Positions 8,102 through 17,574 of a stretch of DNA of 33,379 nt are shown in pieces. The stretch is from Bacillota bacterium (lineage in GTDB: Bacteria > Bacillota > Syntrophomonadia > Syntrophomonadales > Syntrophomonadaceae). Position 1 is the first letter of the stretch, and every line of letters starts with the position of its first letter. Below the pieces are notes generated by a model. It was not told the origin of the DNA. It ran no database searches and saw nothing but the letters and a program-made list of their open reading frames with translations. The stretch lies in NCBI GenBank assembly GCA_029550685.1, contig JAKPGY010000250.1:1-33379 (forward strand), read 5' to 3'. The position numbers were made by a program, and so were the translations under genes.

Positions 8102-11100
8102 ATGAATCACCAGGATTCATCTCAGGAAAACAATCTTCACTCCCTGCGTGAGAGAGCTAAGGAACTCAACTGCCTGTACCAGGTAGATGAGCTCCTCAGC
8201 AATATGCGCCTGTCGTTGCCGGAAATATTTTCCGCTTTAGTACAGGTTATTCCGGCCGGCTGGCAGTATCCTGAACTCTGTGAAGCCAGAATAATATATG
8301 ACAACCGCAGTTACCAGACCACCGGCTTTTGCTCTTCACCTTTCATGGAAAGTGTGCCTATCAAGGTAGATGACACAGAAGTAGGCCGGTTGGATGTGGT
8401 TTACACTCAGGAGGTACCTCCCAGTGAGGAAGGCTTTTTCCTGGAGAAGGAGCATAAGCTGGTTCGTACCATTGCTGACCGCATCGGGCAAACTATTTGG
8501 CAGCGGCGCATTAAGGAAGTGCTCCTGGATTGGGAACAGTCTAAAAATCAAAACGGCCAACGGGAAACTGTTCAGGACTGGGTGGTTATAGTTGATCTGC
8601 TGCGACGTACCGATCCGGATATGCTCATGCATTTATGTCGCAGGATGATAAATCATTTATTAGGAAGTGGTGTAAAAGAGGCCGATGATCTCCTGCAGGA
8701 CTACAGCCCCGGTTGGAAAAAAGCCTTGGATAACAGCCATGATAATTATCCCAGTGCCCGGGTTCCTCTGGGCAATCTGATCAACATAAGTGACAAGGTT
8801 TTCCAGGTTGCTTCCCGCTACCTGACCGCTCAAGAAATATCCTTGCGGCTGCAGAAGTGGATGCAAGAACGAAAGGCCTATGGCTTGGTCAAGACTATCG
8901 GTCGGGTTGATGCATCGGTGGCGGAAATTATTGAAGCCTTGGTACGCTACCAGACTATGGCCGGGTCCACTGACCTGCTCCCCTATCCTACCCGGCGCTG
9001 GCTGCAGGTGGCGCTCATCAAGCGCTTTTTGTCTGACAATCTGAATTTTATCGGCACAGCCCGGCGCTATGTAGATATAGATGACTTTTTCAATCTTATC
9101 AACCGTTTGATCTATCCTGTTGACAGCCATGGCAAAATCGGCGGGAAAGGAACAGGATTGTTCCTGGCCCATCAGATCATCCGCCGGGAAAGCCAGGAAA
9201 AAAGATTGCTGGCTGATATCAAAGTACCCCGTACCTGGTATATCACCACTGATGAATTAACCGAGTTCCTGCATTACAATGACCTGCAAGACTTAAACGA
9301 ACAAAAATATAAAGACTTATCCCAAATCCGCATGGATTACCCTAATATTATCCAAAGAATGAAGAACTGCCGGTTTCCTCCCGAACTGGTCAAGAGTTTA
9401 GCCCTGGCACTGGATGATTTCGGCACTTCCCCTATCATTGTTCGCAGTTCCAGTCTCCTGGAAGATCAAGCCGGCGCCTCTTTTTCCGGTAAATATAAAA
9501 GCCTGTTTCTAGCCAACCAGGGCAGCAAGGAGCAGCGCTTGGAAGCCCTGCTGAATGCTGTCGTAGAAGTATATGCCTCCGTTTTCAGTCCTGATTCTAT
9601 CCAGTACCGGGCGGAAAGAAATCTTCTGGACTTTCAGGAAGAAATGGGCATCTTGATTCAGGAGGTAGTAGGAAAGCGCATTGGTCACTATTATGTTCCC
9701 CTTTTTGCAGGAGTAGCTTTCAGCCGCAATGAATATCGCTGGTCTCCCCGGATTCGCCGGGAGGAAGGTTTAATTCGTATGGTTATGGGGCTGGGGACCC
9801 GGGCGGTGGATCGGGTAAACGATGATTTTCCGGTTTTAATATCACCAGGACAGCCAGGACTTAGGGTAAACAGGATGCCAGATGAAATCAAGCACTATGC
9901 TCCGAAAAAAATGGATGTTATAAATCTGGAGAGCAATACCTTTGAGACCATAGAGATTGAATCTTTCTTACGCCAGTATGGCAGCCAGATCCCTTCGATT
10001 CACCAGCTGGTGGGAGTCAAAAAAGAGGATTTCGTGGCTCAATGCTCATACTGGGAAATTGATTTTGAGCATGACGATCTGGTAGTTACTTTCGACGGAT
10101 TAATAGATAAGAGCACTTTTGTTAAAAAGGTGGACCTGCTGCTAAAAACCCTGGAAGCCCGGTTGGGTTATCCAGTGGACATAGAGTTTGCCAGTGACGG
10201 CCAACATTTTTACCTGCTGCAGTGCCGGCCCCAGGGTTACGCAGGCGAGGTGACTCCTGCAGCCATCCCCCAGGACATTCCCAACAAAGATATAATATTT
10301 TCGGCTCAGCGCCAGATAAGCAATGGGACTATCGGCAATATTTCCTATATTGTATATGTAGATCCCGCAGGCTATGCCAGCTTGGAAAACAGGGACGATC
10401 TGGTCAAAACCGGCAGGGCTATAGGTCTGCTCAATGCACTGTTGCCCCGCAAAGGTTTTGTATTAATGGGGCCGGGACGCTGGGGAAGCCGGGGGGACAT
10501 ACGTCTGGGAGTTCCGGTCAGCTATGCTGATATATGCAATACCGCAGCACTGATAGAGATTGCCCGCCGCCATTCTCATTACCAGCCCGAGCTGTCCTTT
10601 GGCACGCACTTCTTTCAGGATCTGGTGGAAAGCGGCATCCGTTACTTGCCATTGTATCCAGACGACCAGGGCATTATATTTAATGATACGTTCCTGAGAC
10701 GTTCCCCAAGTTTACTGACTCAGTTATTACCTGAATACGCGGATTTGGAGGACGTAATCCGCGTAATCGATGTAGCAGCGGTCAGCCAGGGGCGTGCCTT
10801 GCATATCGCCATGAATGCCGACCTGGAACAAGCCATCGGCTACTTGAGCCCTTATTCCCAGCGAACTCATATCCCGGTTAATCAGCCGGTCTTTACTCCG
10901 CCTACATCCTCCAGTTCCGCAGCAAAACCGGTGGATGATACTTTCTGGCGGTGGCGCTACTACATGGCTGAACGGATTGCTGAACACCTAGATTTTGGAC
11001 GTTACGGTGTCAAAGGGGTCTACCTGATAGGCAGTACCAACAACGGCACGGCAGGGCCGGGCAGCGACATAGACTTGCTTATTCATATACAGGGTTCTCC

Positions 11101-11302
11101 CCAGCAGCGTCAGGAACTGGACCAATGGCTGAAGGGCTGGAGTCAGTCCCTGGCGGAATCCAATTACCTAAAAACCGGTTACCGTTCTGAAGGACTGCTG
11201 GATATTCATTATATAACGGATCAGGATATTGAAGATAAAACTTCTTTTGCCATAAAAATAGGGGCCATTACTGACCCCGCATATCCTTTGAAAATCAGTT
11301 AG
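8102..11302 (+). CDS. GAF-like / PEP-synthase-type ATP-grasp / nucleotidyltransferase fusion protein
   Basis: 1066-residue cytoplasmic protein from the ATG at 8102, chosen over an upstream frame extension because AGAGGG lies 6 bases before it. Residues about 15-145 look like a GAF-type sensor with a helical start. Residues about 340-710 match the ATP-binding domain of PEP synthase/PPDK: KIGGKGTGLFLAHQI, IIVRSSSLLEDQAGASFSGK, and the closing DIEFA ... YLLQCRPQ with its Glu and Gln. A region with GPGRWGSRGDIRLGVPVSY (about 790) follows. The C-terminus has a Pol-beta-type nucleotidyltransferase: GSTNNGTAGPGSDIDLLI with Asp989, Asp991 and a third acid at Asp1034 (LLDIHY). There is no phosphohistidine swivel domain and no PEP-binding barrel, so it is not a PEP synthase. 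Function unknown; a ligand-sensing phospho- or nucleotidyl-transfer enzyme is inferred. Confidence 0.85.
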   Translation: MNHQDSSQENNLHSLRERAKELNCLYQVDELLSNMRLSLPEIFSALVQVIPAGWQYPELCEARIIYDNRSYQTTGFCSSPFMESVPIKVDDTEVGRLDVVYTQEVPPSEEGFFLEKEHKLVRTIADRIGQTIWQRRIKEVLLDWEQSKNQNGQRETVQDWVVIVDLLRRTDPDMLMHLCRRMINHLLGSGVKEADDLLQDYSPGWKKALDNSHDNYPSARVPLGNLINISDKVFQVASRYLTAQEISLRLQKWMQERKAYGLVKTIGRVDASVAEIIEALVRYQTMAGSTDLLPYPTRRWLQVALIKRFLSDNLNFIGTARRYVDIDDFFNLINRLIYPVDSHGKIGGKGTGLFLAHQIIRRESQEKRLLADIKVPRTWYITTDELTEFLHYNDLQDLNEQKYKDLSQIRMDYPNIIQRMKNCRFPPELVKSLALALDDFGTSPIIVRSSSLLEDQAGASFSGKYKSLFLANQGSKEQRLEALLNAVVEVYASVFSPDSIQYRAERNLLDFQEEMGILIQEVVGKRIGHYYVPLFAGVAFSRNEYRWSPRIRREEGLIRMVMGLGTRAVDRVNDDFPVLISPGQPGLRVNRMPDEIKHYAPKKMDVINLESNTFETIEIESFLRQYGSQIPSIHQLVGVKKEDFVAQCSYWEIDFEHDDLVVTFDGLIDKSTFVKKVDLLLKTLEARLGYPVDIEFASDGQHFYLLQCRPQGYAGEVTPAAIPQDIPNKDIIFSAQRQISNGTIGNISYIVYVDPAGYASLENRDDLVKTGRAIGLLNALLPRKGFVLMGPGRWGSRGDIRLGVPVSYADICNTAALIEIARRHSHYQPELSFGTHFFQDLVESGIRYLPLYPDDQGIIFNDTFLRRSPSLLTQLLPEYADLEDVIRVIDVAAVSQGRALHIAMNADLEQAIGYLSPYSQRTHIPVNQPVFTPPTSSSSAAKPVDDTFWRWRYYMAERIAEHLDFGRYGVKGVYLIGSTNNGTAGPGSDIDLLIHIQGSPQQRQELDQWLKGWSQSLAESNYLKTGYRSEGLLDIHYITDQDIEDKTSFAIKIGAITDPAYPLKIS

Positions 11303-11318
11303 CATCTTCACCTGATTT

Positions 11319-12506
11319 TTATGCAAAAGCCGCCGTGATACAGCCGCGGATAACCTCGTCGGGCAGAGGGTAAAAGAGACCGGCTGGATCGAACTTAATG
11401 GCCCAGTACATCAGTTCCTTTTTTTCTGCATCAAGGGGCTGAGTAAACTTCGATCCTACCCCGCATTTTTGCTGCAGTTCCCGCACCTTCTGAGCAGAGG
11501 CAGCCACCATCTCCTCCTTGGTCAGTCCTTCGGTATTTACCCCAAAGGCATCGGCCAGCACTTCGGCATTATTGAGGTAGTGTTTGGGGTACTGTTCCAT
11601 CAAGATGGGTATCAGCACTGCGTTAGCCTCCCCATGAGGTATGCGCAGTTGACCTCCTACTGCATGAGCTACATTGTGAATGGGATAGAACAAACCGGAC
11701 ATGGCAAAGGACATGATAGCCATGTTGCTGGCTACCAGCATCTTGGTGCGCGCTTCCAAATTCCTGCCGTCGGCAACGGCCACCGGCAGGTACCTGCAGA
11801 TCAGTTTGACAGTCTGAATAGACAAAGCATCAATCATGCAGTTGGCGCCCGGCGAACTGATAGCTTCCACCGCATGGGACAAAGCATCAAAGCCGGTGTC
11901 AGCCGTCATCTTGGGCGGCAGTCCCAGGGTGAGATCCGGGTCCAAAAAAGCATAGTCAGCCGGCAGATAGGGGTGCAGCAAATCGCCTTTTACTTTAACC
12001 TCTTCATTATATATTACCGCTATAGGAGATGATTCTGAACCGGTTCCCGCTGTGGTGGGAACTGCTATATGAGGTACATTAAGAGGCTTACCCATCGGAC
12101 GCATATAGGGGCCGATATTGCCAGGCATGATCTCTTTGATATCTACTTCACCCATTCCTAGCAGGGCTTTGACTCCCTTAACTGAATCCAAAACACTGCC
12201 GCCCCCCACTGCCAGCAAACCGTCCACAGCCATTTCCCGGCACCAGCAAGCGCAGTCATTAATGACCCTCATAACTGCATCCGGTTCGATCTTGTCATAA
12301 ACGCCCACAATTTTGGGCTGTCCCTGAGCAATAAATATATCCTTAACCTGATCAACTACACCCGCTTTGACCAGGCCTTCATCGGTAATAAGGCCAATTC
12401 GTTTACAGCCCATGTCGATAAAACGCTGGGGAATAAAGGTACGGCAACCGGAACCCACTTCCACAATACTGCGGTAGTCCCACAAAAAATACTTTGGTGT
12501 AGCCAT
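11319..12506 (-). CDS. Iron-containing alcohol dehydrogenase
   Basis: Group III (Fe-ADH) NAD(P)-dependent alcohol dehydrogenase, 395 residues, cytoplasmic. Visible motifs: the coenzyme loop VGGGSVLDSVKG near 100, PTTAGTGSESSPIAV near 148, and the metal ligands in DTGFDALSHAVEA (Asp and His, near 200-210) and HNVAHAVGGQLRIPHGEANA (two His, near 275-295). The start has GGAGG upstream. The gene lies 31 bp after the aldehyde dehydrogenase on the same strand, giving an alcohol-aldehyde-acid module that could dispose of, or take up, reducing equivalents. It converges on the fusion gene with 16 bp between stops. Substrate not identifiable; primary alcohols are likely, though some members act on 1,3-propanediol or 4-hydroxybutyrate. 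Confidence 0.93.
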   Translation of the reverse strand: MATPKYFLWDYRSIVEVGSGCRTFIPQRFIDMGCKRIGLITDEGLVKAGVVDQVKDIFIAQGQPKIVGVYDKIEPDAVMRVINDCACWCREMAVDGLLAVGGGSVLDSVKGVKALLGMGEVDIKEIMPGNIGPYMRPMGKPLNVPHIAVPTTAGTGSESSPIAVIYNEEVKVKGDLLHPYLPADYAFLDPDLTLGLPPKMTADTGFDALSHAVEAISSPGANCMIDALSIQTVKLICRYLPVAVADGRNLEARTKMLVASNMAIMSFAMSGLFYPIHNVAHAVGGQLRIPHGEANAVLIPILMEQYPKHYLNNAEVLADAFGVNTEGLTKEEMVAASAQKVRELQQKCGVGSKFTQPLDAEKKELMYWAIKFDPAGLFYPLPDEVIRGCITAAFA

Positions 12507-12537
12507 TTATAAAACCTCCTCTCCCAAATGACCTGAC

Positions 12538-14061
12538 CTAGCGGTTGGAACCAATCAACAGGTTCATCAGTTTATCATCACCATCCGGCGTCAAATCCAG
12601 GCAGATATGTTTTACCTCACTGTAGGCCAGCAAAGAATGATAGCAACATTCCCGTCCGTAACCGCTCTGCTTGTATCCGCCAAAAGGTGCATCCGGCCTT
12701 AAAACATGCCAGGTATTGATCCAAACAGTTCCAGTACGCAGCCGGTTGGCCAGCTTCTGGGCACGGCTGATGTTGGTGCTGCAAATGCCGCCGCCCAGAC
12801 CGTATATGCTGTCATTAGCCATAGCCACTGCTTCTTCCACATCATCATAGGGAATAACGCACTGTACCGGTCCGAAAATTTCCTCCCGCACCTGGGTCAT
12901 TTGGTTGTGGCAGTTTATAAAAATAGTGGGTTCATAGAAAAATCCCTTTTCGTAGATGCCTTCAGTAAGCTGGCGTCCGCCATAGGCTAACTGGGCCCCT
13001 TCCTCTTTGCCAATATGCACATACCGGTCAATTGTGTTCAGCTGCTCCTGACTAGCTATTGGTCCCAAATCAGTTTCCATATCCAGTTGGTCGCCGATCA
13101 CCATTTTTTTGATCTTGCTGATCATGCGTTCTACTAGTTCATCCTGCAGCCGCCGGGGTACAAAAAGCCGGGTGCCTGATTCACATACCTGGCCGGAGTG
13201 GAACAAAAATCCCAAAAGACACATATTGGCGGCTACTTCCATATCCGCATCATCCAGAACAATGATGGGGGATTTGCCGCCCAATTCCAGAGTAACCCGT
13301 TTGATAGTGTCGGCCGCCTGGTGGGCGATTTGGCGGCCCACTTCTGTAGAACCAGTGAAAGCTATTTTATCCACTTCCGGATGTCCGGCCAGGTAATTGC
13401 CCATAGATGAACCCGGACCAGTTATAACATTGATAACTCCGGGGGGTACGCCAGCATCGGTGAGAATTTTGGCCAGTTCCAGGGTAGTAACTGGAGTAAT
13501 ACTGGCTGGTTTCATAACAATGCTGTTCCCCATAGCTAGAGCGGGAGCAATCTTATACATCGCTAAAATGAGAGGAAAGTTCCAGGGGGTTATGCCCGCA
13601 CACACACCTACAGGTTCACGTTTCCAAAAGGTGTGCATAGGTGCCACCCAGGGAGGTGAAAAGAAGGTATGCTCAACTTGGGGCAGTTCTTTGAGGATCA
13701 TGGCTGTCAGCAGGAGAGTTCCTGCCACCTCGGCTATATCCACAGTGGTAGTCCGGCGGATAGTACCTCCAGAAGTCAGAGATTCCAAATAAGCCAGTCG
13801 CTCTTTATTAGCCACTACCAGCATGGCTGCATTCATGAGAACCTGAGCCCTTTCTTCTACTGATTTATTTGCCCATATCCCCGATTCAAAGCTGGCACGG
13901 GCAGAGGCCAAGGCCCGGTCCACATCTTCCCGTCCTCCCCGGGGCACCGTTGCCACCACTTCACGGGTAGCCGGGTTGATTACTTCCATCTTATCCCCGG
14001 TTAGCCCCGGGGTCCATTGACCATCAATAAACATTTGGTACTCCATAAAGCCACTCATCAT
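12538..14061 (-). CDS. NAD(P)-dependent aldehyde dehydrogenase
   Basis: Oxidises an aldehyde to the carboxylic acid in the cytoplasm; 507 residues, standard ALDH superfamily length. Catalytic residues are Cys293 (FHSGQVCESGTRL), Glu259 (TLELGGKSP) and Asn161 (GITPWNFPL). The coenzyme-binding FTGSTEVGRQI lies near 235-245 and the C-terminal FGGYKQSGYGRECCYHSLLAY is typical of the class 1/2-like branch. Because the catalytic set is complete and there is no CoA-acylating architecture, a free acid is the expected product. The start is ATGATG with AAGGGGG upstream. It is the first gene of a pair with the iron alcohol dehydrogenase. Substrate not determinable. Confidence 0.94.
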   Translation of the reverse strand: MMSGFMEYQMFIDGQWTPGLTGDKMEVINPATREVVATVPRGGREDVDRALASARASFESGIWANKSVEERAQVLMNAAMLVVANKERLAYLESLTSGGTIRRTTTVDIAEVAGTLLLTAMILKELPQVEHTFFSPPWVAPMHTFWKREPVGVCAGITPWNFPLILAMYKIAPALAMGNSIVMKPASITPVTTLELAKILTDAGVPPGVINVITGPGSSMGNYLAGHPEVDKIAFTGSTEVGRQIAHQAADTIKRVTLELGGKSPIIVLDDADMEVAANMCLLGFLFHSGQVCESGTRLFVPRRLQDELVERMISKIKKMVIGDQLDMETDLGPIASQEQLNTIDRYVHIGKEEGAQLAYGGRQLTEGIYEKGFFYEPTIFINCHNQMTQVREEIFGPVQCVIPYDDVEEAVAMANDSIYGLGGGICSTNISRAQKLANRLRTGTVWINTWHVLRPDAPFGGYKQSGYGRECCYHSLLAYSEVKHICLDLTPDGDDKLMNLLIGSNR

Positions 14062-14546
14062 CTAATTCCCCCTTAACCCTGATGCAAGATAAATAATTAA
14101 AACTTGCATCTTAGCCATTACTACGGGCAGGTAAAAAATCAAAGTGCAAGAAAAGTTTCTTTCCTGCATCTTTTGGCGATTGGCTGCCAGCATCCCTCCC
14201 CTTTGTCTTGGATCATCATGAGTCATCCCTAGCATCTGTTGTTTATCCAATTGGTTCTCACAGGTTAATGATCATGCTAGCGCAGGCTTCCAAATTATGT
14301 CAAGCATATTGTGCGGGCAACAGCATAAAAACCTTGTCGCTGTTTTTACTAATCGTCAACGATTTCAAAGCCAATATGTGATAGACAGTATTACTATTTA
14401 ATTTAAATTATCATATTACGAAATATTTATATCAATCAGATATAATTAAAGCAGGAAATACTTTTTCAGGAGGTGATGGGGAGGGGGATTGGTTTTGGTC
14501 GTTGCCTGTTGTTTCAAATGGGAAATATTGGAGGTGTATATCAAGA
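14062..14546. other. Long divergent intergenic region, ALDH / acyl-CoA ligase
   Basis: 485 bp with no gene I can support. It is the shared upstream region of the leftward aldehyde dehydrogenase and the rightward acyl-CoA ligase. The right third is very AT-rich (about 14380-14450) and contains TATAAT at 14441-14446, a candidate -10 for the ligase; its best -35 (TTACGA at 14416) has a poor 19-base spacing. No sigma-54 -24/-12 element was seen by eye. No dispersed repeat lies here, unlike the other long gaps. Confidence 0.4.
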
Positions 14547-16226
14547 GTGTCACGGATACGATATGAGGATAAACCATGGCTTAAACATTATGCTCCGCAG
14601 GTTCCAGCACACATTGATTATAAAAAAATATGTATCCCTCACATGCTTGAAAACGCAGTCAAATGCTATCCTTATAACGTCGCTCTGATTTTTCAGGGCT
14701 ACTTGCTTAATTACTTGGACCTCAAAGATATGGTAGATAGATTCGCTACTTGTTTGACTGACTTTGGGGTTCAAAAGGATGACAAGGTTGCCATATTGCT
14801 TCCCAACTGCATCCACACGGTGGTGGCCTACTATGCCATTATGCAGCTGGGTGCAGTTGCGGTTATGAATAACCCCTTGTATACTGATCGGGAACTGGAA
14901 TACCAATACAATGATTCCGGTGCCAAAGTACTGGTTTGTTTGGATTGGCTGACTGAACGCATGGTCGCCCTGCGCCCCCGCACCGGAATTAAGCAGATAG
15001 TATCAGCTTCACTGGCTGATTTCCTGCCGGCAGATAAAATAGGCTCCATACCCGCCGCACCCATGCCTTTTGCCCAAGATGTGTATGACTTTAAGTGGTG
15101 TCTGGACAAATACCCACCCCAGCCCCCGGCAGTAGAAGTGAATTGGACCGATGTAGCTGTTTTGCAGTACACCGGTGGAACCACCGGCCTTCCCAAGGCA
15201 GCCATCCTAACTCATAGCAACTTAAGTTCCATGATCCAGATGTATACTGCCTGGATATTCGATGCTGTCCCCGGCGAGGGAACCATGCTGGCTGCTACCC
15301 CGGTATTTCACATTCTGGGAATGCAGGTAGCTATGAACCTGCCTATTTATATGGGATGGCGTAACGTCTTGATACCCAAACCCACACCTGATGCTTTGCT
15401 GGAAGCTATTCGCCTTTACCGGCCCAATTTTGCCCCCCTGGTGCCCACCCATTATATAGGAATGCTACAGCATCCTGATCTGGCCAAAACTGATCTCACC
15501 TGTTTTAAGGGTCTTTTTTCAGGAGGAGCTTCACTGCCGGTAGAAGTACTGCACCGTTTCGAAGAGATATCCGGAGCCATGATCTGCGAAGGATTTGGCA
15601 TGTCGGAAACTTCCCCCCAGACCCATCTCAACCCCTATAAAGGAGGTCCTCGCAAACCTGGCAGCATCGGCATTGGCTGGATAGATACCGAAATCCGGGT
15701 GGTGGATCTTGAAACCGGTGAAGATGCACCCGTGGGTCAACCCGGGGAAATGTGGTTTAGAGGCCCCCAGGTTACCAGAGGTTACTACAACAAACCCGAA
15801 GAGACTGCCCTGGCTATTACCGAGGACGGCTGGCTGAAATCCGGGGACATAGTCTACATGGATGAGGATGGTTATTTCTATGTGGTGGATCGCAAGAAGG
15901 ATCTGATTATTTCCAGCGGTTACAACATTTATCCCCGGGAAATAGAGGAAGTTTTCTACCAGCATCCCAAGGTCAATAAAGTAGCGGCCATCGGCATCCC
16001 TGATGAAAAACGGGGCGAGAATGTGGGCGTTTACATATCGCTGAAACCAGGAGAGACCGCTACTCCCGAGGAGTTCATGGAATTCTGCAAGCCCCAGCTG
16101 GCTAAATACAAATGGCCTACTGTTATAGAAATCTGGGACGAACTGCCGGAAAGCAATGTGGGCAAATTGCTCAAACGGCAACTGCGCGACATGGTTCTCG
16201 AACGGATGGTTGCGGTCAAAGCTTAA
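14547..16226 (+). CDS. Long-chain fatty-acyl-CoA ligase (AMP-forming)
   Basis: Activates a fatty acid to its acyl-CoA via an acyl-adenylate. I chose GTG at 14547 (559 residues): GGAGGTG stands 10 bases before it and the protein then begins SRIRYEDKPWLKHY, as family members do. A TTG at 14502 in frame would add 15 residues. ANL motifs are all present: the P-loop-like YTGGTTGLPKAAILTH near 220, GFGMSETSP near 350, the hinge region YFYVVDRKKDLIISSGYNIYPREIEE near 445-470, and the C-terminal catalytic lysine in ESNVGKLLKRQLRD. No membrane segment. With the acyl-CoA dehydrogenase 1.6 kb away it suggests fatty-acid oxidation, a hallmark of syntrophic clostridia. Chain length is an inference. Confidence 0.92.
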   Translation: MSRIRYEDKPWLKHYAPQVPAHIDYKKICIPHMLENAVKCYPYNVALIFQGYLLNYLDLKDMVDRFATCLTDFGVQKDDKVAILLPNCIHTVVAYYAIMQLGAVAVMNNPLYTDRELEYQYNDSGAKVLVCLDWLTERMVALRPRTGIKQIVSASLADFLPADKIGSIPAAPMPFAQDVYDFKWCLDKYPPQPPAVEVNWTDVAVLQYTGGTTGLPKAAILTHSNLSSMIQMYTAWIFDAVPGEGTMLAATPVFHILGMQVAMNLPIYMGWRNVLIPKPTPDALLEAIRLYRPNFAPLVPTHYIGMLQHPDLAKTDLTCFKGLFSGGASLPVEVLHRFEEISGAMICEGFGMSETSPQTHLNPYKGGPRKPGSIGIGWIDTEIRVVDLETGEDAPVGQPGEMWFRGPQVTRGYYNKPEETALAITEDGWLKSGDIVYMDEDGYFYVVDRKKDLIISSGYNIYPREIEEVFYQHPKVNKVAAIGIPDEKRGENVGVYISLKPGETATPEEFMEFCKPQLAKYKWPTVIEIWDELPESNVGKLLKRQLRDMVLERMVAVKA

Positions 16227-16244
16227 ATATAATACCAAATCGTA

Positions 16245-16276
16245 AAAGGGCTGGTAACATATGTTGCCAGTCCTTT
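16245..16276 (+). terminator. Hairpin after the acyl-CoA ligase
   Basis: AAAGGGCTGGTAACA pairs with TGTTGCCAGTCCTTT over 15 bp (two G-U pairs) with a 2-base loop, 18 bases past the stop codon. Only a weak T-rich tail follows. Confidence 0.6.
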
Positions 16277-16496
16277 CTGTATTAGACTCCCCGCGGCTTT
16301 TCCATCCGCTGCCCTAATCCCATGTTTTCAGTAAAGATAATATGAAGAATACCCATGAGAGGATCGAATGTCCTGTTGGGGGGACGTTTATGGCAAGGTT
16401 TACGGTATGTTGATTGAGCAGTTAAGTAATACTAGGGCATATTTCCCTATAACAGAGAAATCCTGAAACTAGAAATCGTCCTTTTGTCCTGCTATA

Positions 16497-17354
16497 TTAG
16501 CCCAGCTGTGCCAAATGTTGAGCCATGCTGTTTAACTCCTGAGACATAGCTTCCAGTGAATGGATGTGTTCAGAAACCGATGTGGTTAACTCAGCTTGTT
16601 TCTGCATCACAGCTGCAGCTTCATTAACACCTGTAGTTATCACTTGCACCGAATGATGTATATTAGATAATATTTGGGATATCTGCTCTACTGAATTGGT
16701 GCTGTTCTCCGCCAACTTCTTGACTTCATCAGCCACCACTGCGAAACCACGACCGTGTTCCCCGCTGCGAGCGGCTTCGATGGCAGCATTGAATCCCAGC
16801 AGCTTAGTTTGACGGGCGGTATTATTGATTATATTTAACACTTCACCAGTCTCTCGCAAATGAATGACAGCCTCGTTGACTGAATTCAAAAGACTGACCC
16901 CTTGCTTATTTACCTCAATGGCATAGTTGCTTACCTCGTCCACTAACTGACTCACTTTTTCCATAGTGTGAGATAATTCTGTAGACATCTTCGCCAAATT
17001 TTCCGCTTCCTGGTGAAGATCCGCAATCATATCCTCACGGGCCTCCACTATAGTCATCATTAAATTTGCTCCATGAGATTCTATAACGTATACATTTTCA
17101 CCTTTATACTGGGTTATTAATTCCTGAACCTTAGGGGAACCGGTAGCTTCTATCACCAAATCCAGCATCGGATTTGACACCATTTTTTGTATATCGGTAT
17201 AAGTGGTAATACCAAGATTACGGGCCAGAACCATCCCTGGCGCATCATTATTAACATCACATATCCCCACAACTTTTATTGATGGTATGCCCTGAATTGA
17301 TTTAAGTATGGCGGTACCACCTTGCCCTGCTCCAACAATTGCAATGTTACTCAC
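16497..17354 (-). CDS. Soluble chemoreceptor-like protein with N-terminal Rossmann domain
   Basis: 285 residues from the GTG at 17354, chosen because GGGGGG lies 7 bases before it and the protein then begins [15 protein letters not shown]; the longer ORF start at 17456 has no such signal. Residues 1-100 form a nucleotide-binding Rossmann domain: [12 protein letters not shown], then VVGICDVN with an acid after strand 2, then [12 protein letters not shown], as in homoserine-dehydrogenase-like NAD-binding domains. From about 115 on it is a methyl-accepting chemotaxis signalling coiled coil with the invariant tip region near [23 protein letters not shown]. There is no transmembrane helix, HAMP or periplasmic domain. 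Inferred role: a cytoplasmic receptor passing redox or metabolite state to CheA/CheW, none of which is in the window. Confidence 0.85.
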   Translation of the reverse strand: MSNIAIVGAGQGGTAILKSIQGIPSIKVVGICDVNNDAPGMVLARNLGITTYTDIQKMVSNPMLDLVIEATGSPKVQELITQYKGENVYVIESHGANLMMTIVEAREDMIADLHQEAENLAKMSTELSHTMEKVSQLVDEVSNYAIEVNKQGVSLLNSVNEAVIHLRETGEVLNIINNTARQTKLLGFNAAIEAARSGEHGRGFAVVADEVKKLAENSTNSVEQISQILSNIHHSVQVITTGVNEAAAVMQKQAELTTSVSEHIHSLEAMSQELNSMAQHLAQLG

Positions 17355-17452
17355 ACATATCCCCCCAAATGGTGTTTGATTTATGTATTCTATTTTGTAT
17401 ACCCAAGACCTTTTTTCGCAATATTCCCGCAATTTGGGAATACCGCAAATCC

Positions 17453-17544
17453 GCACCGAAGTAAGCCGGTGGGTTGCAGGTGAGGAGTCCCGGAGCGAGC
17501 CGGCTAATACTCCTGCATCCTGACTGACAATCCTGCCGAGCCGT
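17453..17544 (+). repeat. 92-bp direct repeat, left copy
   Basis: Starts GCACCGAAGTAAGCCGG and contains GGCTAATACTCCTGCATCC. It aligns without gaps to 19665-19756, so the two copies bracket the acyl-CoA dehydrogenase gene. Confidence 0.8.
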
Positions 17545-17574
17545 AGCGGAAGCTAAAGCTTCCGCTACGCTTAG

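Noticed and set aside
8102-11302. Calling the fusion gene ppsA or ppdK
   Set aside because: Only the ATP-grasp domain matches; the phosphohistidine and PEP-binding domains are absent.
14473-14688. 71-residue frame starting at a GTG just after AGGAGG
   Set aside because: Spacing from the Shine-Dalgarno is too short, and the frame runs through the true start of the acyl-CoA ligase with no recognisable product.
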